NCBI RefSeq assembly: GCF_004348895.1
Contig: NZ_RRZK01000028.1
Location: 1 to 64,000 of the forward strand
Direction of reading: 5' to 3'
Length of the DNA stretch: 64,000 nt
From: Pseudomonas vancouverensis
GTDB lineage: Bacteria; Pseudomonadota; Gammaproteobacteria; Pseudomonadales; Pseudomonadaceae
The position numbers and the translations under genes were made by a program. Under the pieces are notes generated by a model. That model worked only from the letters and a program-made list of their open reading frames with translations. It had not been told where the DNA came from and ran no database searches. Positions within the stretch are counted from its first letter, which is position 1. Every line of letters begins with the position of its first letter. Of the stretch, positions 16,258-25,351 are shown in pieces.

Positions 16258-17271
16258 TCAAAGCGACCGGTTGCGACGGGCTTCGCTGCGTTGCAGCGTG
16301 GCACTGGGCGTCTCGTTGAACAGCTTGCGGTATTCGCTGGCGAACCGGCCCAAATGGGAGAAGCCCCAGCACATGGCGATCACGGAGATGTTGCGTACCG
16401 AGGCGTCTTCGAGGATTTCCTGGCGCACGCCGCCGAGGCGGTATTTTTTCAGATAAGCCATGGGCGAGACACCCAAATGCTTGCGAAAGCCTTCGAACAG
16501 CTTGAAGCGCGACACCCCTGCCGCCGCCTCGATGTCCTCCAGATGGATGTCGTCGCGCGCATTGCTTTCGATGAAGTCTTTCGCCCGAACCAGGTAATAC
16601 GGCAGCTTGACGCCCAGTTGCTGACGAAGTTCGGCGCTGTAGTTGTTGGGCTGGGAAAGGATCAGCCCCTTGATCAGCGCACTTTCGATATCGCGGGTGA
16701 AGAACACCTGGCTGAACAGATCATGACCGCGCTCCAGCTCATCGATGTAGTAACGGGCCAGCCGCCACCAGGAGGCCGAGGCACCGTTGACCGCGTCCAT
16801 CACCGGCTCGAACTTCAGCGGCATTTCCAGCGGGCGTTGCAGCATGCCCTCGAGGGTCTGGCGCATGGCCATGCGGGTAATCACCACAGAGATCTTGTGG
16901 CAGTCACCGGCCATGCTCAGCGCCTGGGTTTCGTGGGGCGTCACGATCAGCCCCCGATCCTGATCGGAGTGCAAGCGGCGGCCATCCTTGAGCAGTTCCT
17001 GCTCGCCGCGAATCGGCAGGCTGAGGCTGTAGCAATTGAGGTGCTCGGCATCTTCGACGCCGATGGTCACATCGGTGCCGTACTCCATCCGGCCCAGGGT
17101 CGTGGACATGGATTTGAATACATTGGCCTTATGGTGGAACTGAATACGGTTCGGCTGCGCGGTCTGCAGCTCGTGCGGCCCGCAAATGCCGGCCATCCAT
17201 GCACGGGCACCGGCGAGGTCGTAGCGATCTATGCGGATATCTCGAAATTGCACAACGTTTGGTTCGGTCAT
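16258..17271 (-). CDS. AraC-family transcriptional activator B
   Basis: 337 aa from ATG 17271 (MTEPNVVQFRDIRIDRYDL); a longer upstream frame is possible but less likely. The effector domain includes NRIQFHHKANVFKSMSTTLG and CYSLSLPIRGEQELLKDGR. The C-terminal DNA-binding domain has IHLEDIEAAAGVSRFKLFEGFRKHLGVSPMAYL and ISVIAMCWGFSHLGRFASEYRKLFNETP, typical of the family. It is the first gene of a two-regulator operon. The effector domain differs from regulator A, so the two probably sense different compounds, matching the two oxygenase sets in the block; that link is inference. Confidence 0.88.
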   Translation of the reverse strand: MTEPNVVQFRDIRIDRYDLAGARAWMAGICGPHELQTAQPNRIQFHHKANVFKSMSTTLGRMEYGTDVTIGVEDAEHLNCYSLSLPIRGEQELLKDGRRLHSDQDRGLIVTPHETQALSMAGDCHKISVVITRMAMRQTLEGMLQRPLEMPLKFEPVMDAVNGASASWWRLARYYIDELERGHDLFSQVFFTRDIESALIKGLILSQPNNYSAELRQQLGVKLPYYLVRAKDFIESNARDDIHLEDIEAAAGVSRFKLFEGFRKHLGVSPMAYLKKYRLGGVRQEILEDASVRNISVIAMCWGFSHLGRFASEYRKLFNETPSATLQRSEARRNRSL

Positions 17272-17530
17272 GTCAGTACACCCACGGCAAGGGACAACGA
17301 CACGCTCTTCGGCGCGTATTTTCATTGGAACTGCAAGGGCTATGCCCAGCCTCTGCGAATAGGTGATATGCGCATTTTTCGGCTAGTAATCGGAAACTAT
17401 CCGGATATCGAACGCGTTACGCGGCATTGGCGCGCACAACCATGGCGCAAGGCGTCAGTGACGCGACGGGTAAAGCGCTACCCAACGCGTCACTTCAGCG
17501 CGCAATTACGTGCAAATAGAGGGCAGGACG

Positions 17531-18781
17531 TTACCAAAATTTCCAGGTGTAAGTGGTGATCAGACGGTTCTCCACCCAGTCATTGCCGTGGCTGAACTTG
17601 GCAACGACGTTGCCGGCCTCCACGCCCACGCCCTTGAGCGGGCCGCTTTGCACCACATAGGACAGCATCAGTTGGCGCTCCTGCTCTGCGGCCTGGCTGA
17701 GGTTGTCACCACGGTCTATTGAAGTGCCCTTGAAGTAGCGGGTCATGAAGTTCAGGCCCGGCACGCCGAGGGCGGCGAAATCGTAGTCATACCGCAACTG
17801 CCAGGATTTTTCGTTGGGCTTGATGTACCCCAGCCGCGACCAGTTCACCAAAAACGGCTGCGGCACATAACCACCCAGGGTCGGGAAGTTGCTGTCGCCG
17901 AGCATGCGCTGGTAGCCCACGCCGAATCGATGCCCGCTCTTTTTCAAGGAGGTCATGCCGCCATAGGAACGGTTATCGATATTGCCGTAGAGCGCGTCAC
18001 CGTCTTCGTTGTTGTTGAAGTAGCGCAGATCGGTCTTCAGCGCATAACCGTCGCCCAGATCGGCCAGATGGGTGATACCCAGGTAGTGCTGCTGGTAGAT
18101 GTCTTCAAGTTGCGCGTAGAAGTAAGTCGCAGTGATTGACGGCGTGAAGACATAACTGGCGCCCGCCAGGTTCATGCCGTCACTGCCGTGGCGCACGCCG
18201 GAACCGGTCTGCAGGTAAAGCTTTTCGTAGTTGGAGGAGTTACGTGCACCGATCTCTGTCAGCCGCCCCCCAGTCAAAGTCAGGCCATCGACTTCCTTGG
18301 ATTCGATCAGGCCACCGCGATAGGTGGTGATCAACTGACGGGAGTCGTCAATGATTGCCACCGGCAGCAACGGCCGCAGCTCACCGACTTTCAGCTCGGT
18401 CTTCGAATAGCGCATTTTCAAGGTCGCCCCGCCGCGACCATAGTCGTCGGCCTGCTCGTGTCGACTTTGGCTGTAAGGGATGATGGTGTCATCGCCGCGG
18501 CCGCCACCACCATCCAGTCGGAAGGCATATTGCGCTTCCGCATCCAGGCCGAACTGCAGCGGGCCTTCGGTATAACCCGAGACGAAACGCAGGTCGAAAC
18601 CCTGAGTCCAACTGCCCACCCGCGAACGGGGCGGATTGTCCTGCTTGAAATCCCGATCGATGTAAAAGTTGCGAGTCCCCAATGTCAGTCGACTGTCGGA
18701 GAGTACATCTGCCTGGGCCAACAATGGCGCCAACAACCCAACTGTTTGCACACTTCTAACCAACCACGGTCTATGTAACAT
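17531..18781 (-). CDS. OprD-family outer-membrane porin
   Basis: Substrate-specific 18-strand channel; members near aromatic-acid genes (BenF, OpdK types) admit aromatic carboxylates. 416 aa with a signal peptide cleaved near LLAQA-DVLSDS. Mature start SRLTLGTRNFYIDRDF and the following GSWTQGFDLRFVSGYTEGPLQFGLDA are typical of the family. The protein ends in strand VENRLITTYTWKFW with a terminal aromatic residue, as needed for outer-membrane insertion. It is divergent from antA and on the same strand as the two regulators, 259 bases upstream of them. Substrate is inferred to be that of the catabolic block. Confidence 0.9.
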   Translation of the reverse strand: MLHRPWLVRSVQTVGLLAPLLAQADVLSDSRLTLGTRNFYIDRDFKQDNPPRSRVGSWTQGFDLRFVSGYTEGPLQFGLDAEAQYAFRLDGGGGRGDDTIIPYSQSRHEQADDYGRGGATLKMRYSKTELKVGELRPLLPVAIIDDSRQLITTYRGGLIESKEVDGLTLTGGRLTEIGARNSSNYEKLYLQTGSGVRHGSDGMNLAGASYVFTPSITATYFYAQLEDIYQQHYLGITHLADLGDGYALKTDLRYFNNNEDGDALYGNIDNRSYGGMTSLKKSGHRFGVGYQRMLGDSNFPTLGGYVPQPFLVNWSRLGYIKPNEKSWQLRYDYDFAALGVPGLNFMTRYFKGTSIDRGDNLSQAAEQERQLMLSYVVQSGPLKGVGVEAGNVVAKFSHGNDWVENRLITTYTWKFW

Positions 18782-19140
18782 ATTATTTCTTCCCCCTGCC
18801 GCGTTAAGAGCAACACATCAATAAAAGGCACTTCCGGTTTAAACCAGGGCCATGCGCATTGGCAGTTTCCAATGTCCTGCAGCGAGACACTCTGGCGGTG
18901 CTTCGATTGAAATTAAGCAGCAACAAGTTACTCAACGGCTATCCCGTTACTGGAAGACAACTAGCCGTTTGCTCAGCCATAAAATGCGCAACAACCCAGT
19001 GTTTCCTGGAGAAAACCCACAACAAGCGAAGATCAGGTCTTATTTTCCGGATGGGTTTCCACTAATAATCGGATAGACCCTGCGCGTGACCACGGCATTA
19101 AATGAAGGTGTGAATTAGCCCATTGGCCGAGGACTGGGAA
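18782..19140. other. Divergent regulatory region between the porin gene and antA
   Basis: About 360 bases without a credible gene, more A+T-rich than its surroundings. It must contain promoters for oprD and the ant array and probably the AraC-type activator sites. Short inverted arms TTGG/CCAA flank GTTT around 18860-18875. I could not define a convincing pair of XylS-type half-sites. Confidence 0.6.
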
Positions 19141-20544
19141 ATGACAACTGCACGAAGTGTCGAACAGTGGAAAAGTTATATTGAAAGTTGCCTGGACTTC
19201 CGCCCGCAGGACGGTGTTTATCGCATTGCCCGCGATATGTTTACCGACCCGGAACTGTTCGACCTGGAAATGGAACTGATTTTCGAGAAGAACTGGATCT
19301 ACGCCTGCCACGAAAGCGAAATTGCCCATAACCACGACTTCATGACGATGCGTGCCGGCCGCCAGCCGCTGATCATCACGCGCGACGGTGAAGGTCGCCT
19401 CAACGCCCTGATCAACGCCTGCCAGCATCGCGGCACCACCCTCACCCGCGTCGGCAAAGGCAATCAATCGACCTTCACCTGCCCCTTCCACGCCTGGTGC
19501 TACAAAAGTGACGGCCGCCTGGTCAAGGTCAAGGCACCGGGGGAATACCCCGAAGACTTCGACAAGGCCACCCGCGGCCTGAAAAAAGCCCGCATCGAAA
19601 GCTACAAGGGGTTCGTCTTCGTCAGCCTCGACGTCGACGGCAGCGACACCCTGGAAGACTTCCTCGGTGACGCCAAGGTGTTCTTCGACATGATGGTTGC
19701 GCAGTCGCCGACCGGTCAGCTCGAAGTGCTGCCGGGCAAATCGGCCTACACCTACGACGGCAACTGGAAACTGCAGAACGAAAACGGCCTGGACGGTTAT
19801 CACGTCAGCACCGTGCACTACAACTACGTGGCCACCGTGCAGCACCGCCAGCAGATCAACAACGAAAAAGGCCTGAGCGCCAGCGATACCCTGGACTACA
19901 GCAAGCTGGGTGCGGGCGACAACGAAACCGACGACGGCTGGTTCGCCTTCCACAACGGCCACAGCGTGCTGTTCAGCGACATGCCCAACCCTGCGGTGCG
20001 CCCCGGCTATGCCTCGATCATGCCGCGCCTGGTCAAGGAACACGGGCAAGGCAAGGCCGAGTGGATGATGCACCGCCTGCGCAACCTGAACGTCTACCCG
20101 AGCATGTTCTTCCTCGACCAGATCAGCTCGCAGCTGCGCATCATCCGCCCGCTGGCCTGGAACAAGACCGAAATCAACAGTTTCTGCCTGGGCGTGGTCG
20201 GCGAGTCCGATGCCGATCGGGAAAACCGCATTCGTCAGTTCGAAGACTTCTTCAACGTGTCAGGCATGGGCACCCCCGATGACCTGGTGGAATTCCGTGA
20301 AGCCCAGCGTGGCTTCCAGGCACGCCTGGAGCGCTGGAGCGACATCTCCCGCGGCCAGGGCAAGTGGGTCGAAGGCGCCACCCGCAACAGCGAAACCATT
20401 GGCATCGCCCCGGCACTGACCGGCACCGAGCTCACCCACGAAGGCCTGTACGTCAACCAGCACAGCAACTGGCAGCGCTTCTTGCTCGAAGGCCTGGCGC
20501 GCAAGGCGGCCGACCCACAACCGTTGAAACTGCGTGAGGTGTGA
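19141..20544 (+). CDS. antA: Anthranilate 1,2-dioxygenase, large (alpha) subunit
   Basis: Converts anthranilate to catechol with loss of CO2 and ammonia, using electrons from AntC. ATG 19141 has GAGG nine bases upstream; 467 aa. Rieske [2Fe-2S] ligands C94-x-H96 (NACQHRG) and C114-x2-H117 (CPFHAW). The mononuclear iron site has D218, H221 and H226 (LDGYHVSTVH). The AntA-type N-terminus VEQWKSYIESCLDFRPQDGVYR and the sequence throughout resemble anthranilate rather than benzoate dioxygenase, as far as I can judge by memory. First gene of a rightward array with antB two bases behind. Confidence 0.87.
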   Translation: MTTARSVEQWKSYIESCLDFRPQDGVYRIARDMFTDPELFDLEMELIFEKNWIYACHESEIAHNHDFMTMRAGRQPLIITRDGEGRLNALINACQHRGTTLTRVGKGNQSTFTCPFHAWCYKSDGRLVKVKAPGEYPEDFDKATRGLKKARIESYKGFVFVSLDVDGSDTLEDFLGDAKVFFDMMVAQSPTGQLEVLPGKSAYTYDGNWKLQNENGLDGYHVSTVHYNYVATVQHRQQINNEKGLSASDTLDYSKLGAGDNETDDGWFAFHNGHSVLFSDMPNPAVRPGYASIMPRLVKEHGQGKAEWMMHRLRNLNVYPSMFFLDQISSQLRIIRPLAWNKTEINSFCLGVVGESDADRENRIRQFEDFFNVSGMGTPDDLVEFREAQRGFQARLERWSDISRGQGKWVEGATRNSETIGIAPALTGTELTHEGLYVNQHSNWQRFLLEGLARKAADPQPLKLREV

Positions 20545-20546
20545 TC

Positions 20547-21038
20547 ATGAATTCGCAACTGCAATACCGCGTCGAGCAATTTCTCTACCGCAACGCCGAG
20601 GCCTGCGATGCCCAGGACTGGGACAGCTACCTGGCCATGTTCAGCGACGACAGCGAATTCCACCTGCCGCAATGGGACTCGGAGCACGTCTATACCAGCG
20701 ACCCGAAAAAAGCCATGTCGCTGATCTACTACCCGAACCGCGGCGGTCTTGAAGACCGGGTGTTCCGCATTCGCACCGGCAAGGCGGCATCGACCATCCC
20801 GATGCCGCGCACCCTGCACCTGATCAGCAACGTACGCATCGCGCCACTGCCGGATGACGAGCTGGAGGTACGCGTCAACTGGAGCACCCTGTACTACCGC
20901 ATGCAGACCGCGGAGCAATTCTTCGGTCGCGCCACCTACCGCCTGCGCCCCGACGGCGAGAGCTGGAAGATTGCCCGCAAACACGTGCTGCTGCTCAACG
21001 ACACGATCAACTCCGTGCTCGATTTCTACCACCTCTGA
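20547..21038 (+). CDS. antB: Anthranilate 1,2-dioxygenase, small (beta) subunit
   Basis: Structural subunit of the alpha3-beta3 oxygenase. 163 aa, start ATG 20547, two bases after the antA stop. The cystatin/NTF2-like fold of ring-hydroxylating beta subunits is visible in VEQFLYRNAEACDAQDWDSYLAMF, the middle RTLHLISNVRI and the conserved C-terminus IARKHVLLLNDTINSVLDFYHL. It carries no cofactor. Order and spacing (antA-antB-antC) are as in known ant operons. Confidence 0.88.
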   Translation: MNSQLQYRVEQFLYRNAEACDAQDWDSYLAMFSDDSEFHLPQWDSEHVYTSDPKKAMSLIYYPNRGGLEDRVFRIRTGKAASTIPMPRTLHLISNVRIAPLPDDELEVRVNWSTLYYRMQTAEQFFGRATYRLRPDGESWKIARKHVLLLNDTINSVLDFYHL

Positions 21039-21057
21039 CCCCTGCGGATTAACGCCC

Positions 21058-22080
21058 ATGACGTACAAGGTCGCCTTCAGTTTCGCCGATGGCAAAACAC
21101 TCTTCTGCAACGTGCAGAACAATGAAATCCTGCTCGACGCGGCCCTGCGCAGCGGGATCAAGATTCCGTTGGACTGCCGCGAAGGGGTTTGCGCGACTTG
21201 CCAGGGCCGCTGTGAATCCGGGCAGTACACCCAGGACTACGTGGACGATGAAGCGCTGTCCGCCAGCGACCTGGCCGAGCGCAAGGTGCTGAGCTGCCAG
21301 ACCCGGGTGCAATCGGACGCCGCCTTCTACTTCGACTTCGATTCCAGCCTCTGCACCAGCAGTGGTCCGGGCAGCCTGCAAGGCACGGTGAGCGAAGTGC
21401 GGCAGGTCTCGCCGAGCACCGCCATCGTGCAGGTGGACGTCGGTGCAGCGGGCGCGGCGCTGGACTACCTGCCGGGGCAGTACGCTCGCCTGCAGGTGCC
21501 GGGCACCGAGCATCGGCGTTCGTATTCCTTTGCCTGTGCGCCGGGCCGCAGCAACCTGCAGTTTCTCATTCGCCTGCTGCCCAGCGGCGTGATGAGCGAC
21601 TACATACGCGAGCGCTGCCAGGTCGGTGACGTGATCCACATGGAGGCGCCACTGGGTGCGTTCTATCTGCGCCACATCGACCGGCCGCTGGTGATGGTGG
21701 CCGGCGGCACCGGGCTGTCGGCGTTCCTCGGCATGCTCGAGCAGATCGCCGGGCAACACGGCTGCGGACAGCCGGTACATCTGTACTACGGCGTGCGCGA
21801 AGCCGAGGACCTGTGCGAGATCTCGCGCATCGAAGCCTATGCCACGCGCATCCCGGGATTTCGCTTCACCCCCGTGGTCAGCAACCCCAACCCCGACTGG
21901 CCGGGCAAGACCGGCTACATCGCCGAACACCTGGAACTGGCCGAGCTGCGTGACCAGCCATTCGACCTGTACCTGTGCGGCCCGCCGCCAATGGTCGAGT
22001 CGATCAAAGACTGGCGCCAACAACACGGCCTGGATCAAAGCCGCCTCTATCTGGAGAAGTTCACCGAGAGCAACAGCTGA
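21058..22080 (+). CDS. antC: Anthranilate 1,2-dioxygenase reductase component
   Basis: Passes electrons from NADH through FAD and a [2Fe-2S] centre to AntA. ATG 21058 gives 340 aa; the open frame extends upstream only as a shadow of antB. The N-terminal plant-type ferredoxin domain has C40, C45, C48 and C80 (DCREGVCATC and VLSC). The FAD domain has RRSYSFACAPG, and the NAD domain VMVAGGTGLSAFLGML and DLYLCGPPPMVES. Ferredoxin at the N-terminus is the BenC/AntC arrangement and contrasts with the second reductase at 27787, where it is C-terminal. Confidence 0.9.
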   Translation: MTYKVAFSFADGKTLFCNVQNNEILLDAALRSGIKIPLDCREGVCATCQGRCESGQYTQDYVDDEALSASDLAERKVLSCQTRVQSDAAFYFDFDSSLCTSSGPGSLQGTVSEVRQVSPSTAIVQVDVGAAGAALDYLPGQYARLQVPGTEHRRSYSFACAPGRSNLQFLIRLLPSGVMSDYIRERCQVGDVIHMEAPLGAFYLRHIDRPLVMVAGGTGLSAFLGMLEQIAGQHGCGQPVHLYYGVREAEDLCEISRIEAYATRIPGFRFTPVVSNPNPDWPGKTGYIAEHLELAELRDQPFDLYLCGPPPMVESIKDWRQQHGLDQSRLYLEKFTESNS

Positions 22081-22092
22081 AGCAGCCCCCAT

Positions 22093-22100
22093 AACAACAA
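22093..22100 (+). promoter_or_regulatory. Possible Crc/Hfq CA motif
   Basis: AACAACAA matches the AANAANAA catabolite-repression motif and lies in the antC to substrate-binding-protein gap. It is 84 bases before the next ATG, further than usual for translational control, so the call is weak. Confidence 0.3.
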
Positions 22101-22183
22101 TCAATCGGCCCGCCCGAACACTGAATCACTGCCCTCATCGACATCTACCGTGCGTTGGCACGACCTACTTCATAGGCCGCCTC

Positions 22184-23344
22184 ATGAAAAACCTGGTATT
22201 GCGTGCATGTCTGGCAACCTCCCTCTGTGCAGCGACGGCTGCCCAGGCCGTGGAGCCTGTCCGAATCGGCTTCATCACCACCCTCTCCACCCCCGCCGGC
22301 TACCTGGGCGAAGACTCGCGCGACGGCTTCCAGCTGGCGATCGATCAGGAAGACGGCAAGCTCGGCGGCGTGCCGGTGCAACTGATCGTGGAAGATGATG
22401 GCCTGCAACCGGCCAAGGCCAAGCAGATCGCCGACCGCATGAGCCTGGATGGCATCTCGCTGTATACCGGGGTGATTTTTTCCAACGTGCTCGCGGCGGT
22501 GATCAACACCGCCACCAAGGACGGGTTCTACGTCAGCAACAACACCGCGCCTTCGACCCTGGCCGGTGAAAAATGCATGGCCAACTACTTCGTCGGCTCC
22601 TACCAGAATGACACCCCGCACGAGATGGCCGGTGTCGCCGCCAACGAGCTGGGCTACAAGAAGATGGTGATCCTGGCCCCCAACTACCAGGGCGGCCGTG
22701 ACGCGCTGGCCGGCTTCAAGCGCACCTTCAAGGGTGAAGTGACCGAGATCTATACCAAGCTCAACCAGCTGGACTTCTCGGTGGAACTGGCCCGCGTGCG
22801 CTCGCTGGCGCCGGATGCGATCTTCCAGTTTCACCCCGGTGGTGGCGGTATCAACTTCGCCAAGCAATACGGCGGCTCGGGCCTCTCGGCGCAGATCCCG
22901 ATGGTGGTGCCGGTGTTCTCCATGGACGAACGCATGCTCGCCGCCGTTGGTGATGTGGCCAAGGGCACCAACATCGTCACCCTGTGGAACCCGCAGTCGG
23001 ACAACCCGGCCAACCAGGCCTTCGTCAAAGCCTTCAGTGAAAAATACAAACGCGCTCCGACCGTGTATGCCGCCCAGACTTACGACACCGCACGGCTGAT
23101 CGGCGCCGCGCTGAAAACCTCCCAGGGCAATCTGAAAGACCAGGCAGCGTTCCGCGCGGCCATGAAAAACGTCAAGTTCGACTCGATTCGTGGCGACTTC
23201 AGCTTCGCCCAGAACCAGCACCCGGTCATCGACTGGTACCTGCTGCAAGTGCAGGCCGGTGCCGACGGCAAGCTGGTCGAAGTGCCGATCAGGACCCTGG
23301 CGACCCGCCACGTCGACAGCTACGCCGCTCAATGCGCGATCTGA
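22184..23344 (+). CDS. Periplasmic substrate-binding protein of a branched-chain-type ABC importer
   Basis: Captures the transported compound in the periplasm. ATG 22184, 386 aa, signal peptide cleaved after about residue 22 (TAAQA-VEPVRIGF). The type I periplasmic fold (Peripla_BP_6) shows IGFITTLSTPAGYLGEDSRDGF, GGVPVQLIVEDDGLQPAKA and YDTARLIGAALK. Relatives beside aromatic-degradation genes bind aromatic acids rather than leucine. It heads a complete SBP-permease-permease-ATPase-ATPase set located between the two oxygenase systems, so the cargo is probably the starting compound of the pathway. Confidence 0.9.
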   Translation: MKNLVLRACLATSLCAATAAQAVEPVRIGFITTLSTPAGYLGEDSRDGFQLAIDQEDGKLGGVPVQLIVEDDGLQPAKAKQIADRMSLDGISLYTGVIFSNVLAAVINTATKDGFYVSNNTAPSTLAGEKCMANYFVGSYQNDTPHEMAGVAANELGYKKMVILAPNYQGGRDALAGFKRTFKGEVTEIYTKLNQLDFSVELARVRSLAPDAIFQFHPGGGGINFAKQYGGSGLSAQIPMVVPVFSMDERMLAAVGDVAKGTNIVTLWNPQSDNPANQAFVKAFSEKYKRAPTVYAAQTYDTARLIGAALKTSQGNLKDQAAFRAAMKNVKFDSIRGDFSFAQNQHPVIDWYLLQVQAGADGKLVEVPIRTLATRHVDSYAAQCAI

Positions 23345-23412
23345 CCGGCACCTGAGCCCCCCGTCCTCGCCCTGCAGCATAGCTGCGGGGCGTTTTCATG
23401 AGGAACGCAGTC

Positions 23413-24324
23413 ATGTTATTGCTCGAACAGATTCTTAACGGCCTGCAATACAGCGCCTTGCTGTTTTTGCTGGCCTCGGGACTGACCCTGATTTTCGGCA
23501 TCATGGGCGTGATCAACCTGGCCCACGGCGCCTTTTACATGGTCGGCGCTTTCTGTGCCGCCTACACAGCCATGGCTACCGGCTCGTTCTGGCTCGGCGG
23601 CCTGGCGGCGCTGATCGGTTCGGCCTGTTACGGCGCGCTGATCGAAACCTCGATCATGCGCCGCCTCTACAGTCGCGATCACCTCGACCAGGTGCTGGCG
23701 ACGTTGGCCGTGGTGTTCTTCAGCAACGAACTGCTGACCCTGATCTTCGGCCGCAGCCCGCCGGCGATGCCTACGCCCGAGTGGTACTCAAGTTTTGTCC
23801 AGGTGCTACCGGGGCTGATGTACCCGGTCAGCCGGCTGCTGTTCATCGCCGCCGGGTTGCTGGTGGCGGTCGGCATGTGGCTGCTGATCAACCACACGCG
23901 CCTGGGCATGCTGATTCGTGCCGGTGCCGATGACCATGAAATGGTCGGCGCCCTGGGCGTCAACATCGCCCGGCTGTACACCCTGGTGTTCGTTTTCGGC
24001 TGCGCGCTGTGCGGCCTGGCCGGCTTCATGGCGGCACCGTTGTTGTCGGTGGAGATCGGCATGGGCGAGAAGATCCTGATCACCACCTTCGTGGTCATCG
24101 TCGTCGGCGGTGTCGGTTCGGTGCGCGGTGCACTGGTCGGCGCCCTGTTGATCGGCATGGTCGACAGCCTGGGCCGTGCCTACATCCCGCCACTGCTGGA
24201 CCAACTGCTGCCCAGCGAAACCAGCGGCACCCTGAGCGCCGGGCTGATTTCCGCCAGCGCCTACATTGTCATGGCCCTGGTGCTGCTGGTGCGCCCCCGC
24301 GGCCTGCTGCCGGCCCGTGCCTGA
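23413..24324 (+). CDS. Branched-chain-type ABC permease (LivH-like)
   Basis: Inner-membrane channel half. ATG 23413 (MLLLEQILNGLQYSAL) is preferred over ATG 23398 because GAGGA lies eight bases before it; 303 aa. About eight membrane helices; family segments LTLIFGIMGVINLAHGAFYMVGAF near the start and ITTFVVIVVGGVGSVRGALVGALLIG near the end, the latter containing the EAA-like loop that contacts the ATPases. Second gene of the importer set, 68 bases behind the binding protein. Confidence 0.9.
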   Translation: MLLLEQILNGLQYSALLFLLASGLTLIFGIMGVINLAHGAFYMVGAFCAAYTAMATGSFWLGGLAALIGSACYGALIETSIMRRLYSRDHLDQVLATLAVVFFSNELLTLIFGRSPPAMPTPEWYSSFVQVLPGLMYPVSRLLFIAAGLLVAVGMWLLINHTRLGMLIRAGADDHEMVGALGVNIARLYTLVFVFGCALCGLAGFMAAPLLSVEIGMGEKILITTFVVIVVGGVGSVRGALVGALLIGMVDSLGRAYIPPLLDQLLPSETSGTLSAGLISASAYIVMALVLLVRPRGLLPARA

Positions 24325-24334
24325 GGAGAACGCC

Positions 24335-25351
24335 ATGTCACCACGCCTTATCATCGACCTTGCATGCCTTGCGACCTTCGCCTGCATGCCCCTGCTCGCC
24401 CACTGGTTGCAGGAACCCTACCTGGTCAGTTTCTTCACTCGCCTGGCGATCTACGGCATGGCCGCCATCAGCCTCGACCTGCTGATCGGCTACGGCGCCA
24501 TGATCAGCTTCGGCCATGCGGCGTTTTTCGGCCTCGGCGGCTACATCGTCGGCATCGTCGCCTTTCACACTTCCCAAGGCATGCCGCTGTGGGGCTGGGA
24601 TGGCAGCAACAGCGCGCTGGTGGTCTGGCCACTGGCCCTGCTGGTTTGCGCCCTGCTCTCGCTGCTGGTGGGTTACCTGTCGCTGCGCACCAGCGGCGTG
24701 CAATTCATCATGATCACCCTGGCCTTCGGCCAGATGCTCTACTTCGTGCTCGGTTCGCTGTCGTTGTACGGCGGTGACGACGGCATTTTGCTGAACGAAC
24801 GCAATACCTTGGGCGCCCTGGATCTGGGCGACGCCAACCATTTCTACTACTTGTGTGTGGCGTTGCTCGCTGGCTGGTTGTTGCTGTGTCGCCGGCTGGT
24901 CAATTCGCGTTTCGGTTTTGTCCTGCGCGGGCTCAAGCAGAGCGAGCGGCGTAGTGTCAGCCTCGGCCTCAAGCCCTTGCGCTATCGCCTGACGGCCTTT
25001 GTGATCGCCGGTACCGGTGGTGGCCTGGCGGGGATTCTGTGGGCCAATTACGCGCTGTTCGTCAGCCCCGACATGGGCGCCTGGCACAAGTCCGGCGAGC
25101 TGATGGCGATGGTCATCCTCGGCGGCGTCGGCACCCTGCTCGGCCCGCTGCTGGGCGCGGCCACCTACCTGGGTCTTGAACAGGTACTGAGCCAGTGGAC
25201 CGAACACTGGATGCTGATTTTCGGCCCCCTGCTGTTGCTGGTGGTGCTGTTCGGCAAGCAAGGCGTTTACGGATTGCTGCTCAGCCTGTTGCAGCGCAAG
25301 CCGAAGGTGGTTGCCAGTAAACCGAAGGTTGCCGTGGAGGTTCGCCCATGA
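24335..25351 (+). CDS. Branched-chain-type ABC permease (LivM-like)
   Basis: Second channel half of the importer. ATG 24335 with GAGGAG seven bases upstream gives 338 aa; the longer frame overlaps the LivH-like gene and is a shadow. Membrane segments with ISLDLLIGYGAMISFGHAAFFGLGGYIVG and the C-terminal AMVILGGVGTLLGPLLGAATYLGLE are characteristic of LivM. The cytoplasmic tail is Lys-rich (KPKVVASKPKVAVEVRP). The stop overlaps the ATPase start (ATGA). Confidence 0.9.
   Translation: MSPRLIIDLACLATFACMPLLAHWLQEPYLVSFFTRLAIYGMAAISLDLLIGYGAMISFGHAAFFGLGGYIVGIVAFHTSQGMPLWGWDGSNSALVVWPLALLVCALLSLLVGYLSLRTSGVQFIMITLAFGQMLYFVLGSLSLYGGDDGILLNERNTLGALDLGDANHFYYLCVALLAGWLLLCRRLVNSRFGFVLRGLKQSERRSVSLGLKPLRYRLTAFVIAGTGGGLAGILWANYALFVSPDMGAWHKSGELMAMVILGGVGTLLGPLLGAATYLGLEQVLSQWTEHWMLIFGPLLLLVVLFGKQGVYGLLLSLLQRKPKVVASKPKVAVEVRP

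Noticed and set aside
18860..18875. Operator palindrome TTGG..GTTTCCAA upstream of antA
   Set aside because: Too short and imperfect; AraC-type proteins use direct half-sites, and no convincing pair was found.
22156..22173. Sigma-54-like TGGCACG box before the binding-protein gene
   Set aside because: The required GC of the -12 element is missing at the right distance (TTCAT instead of TTGCA).
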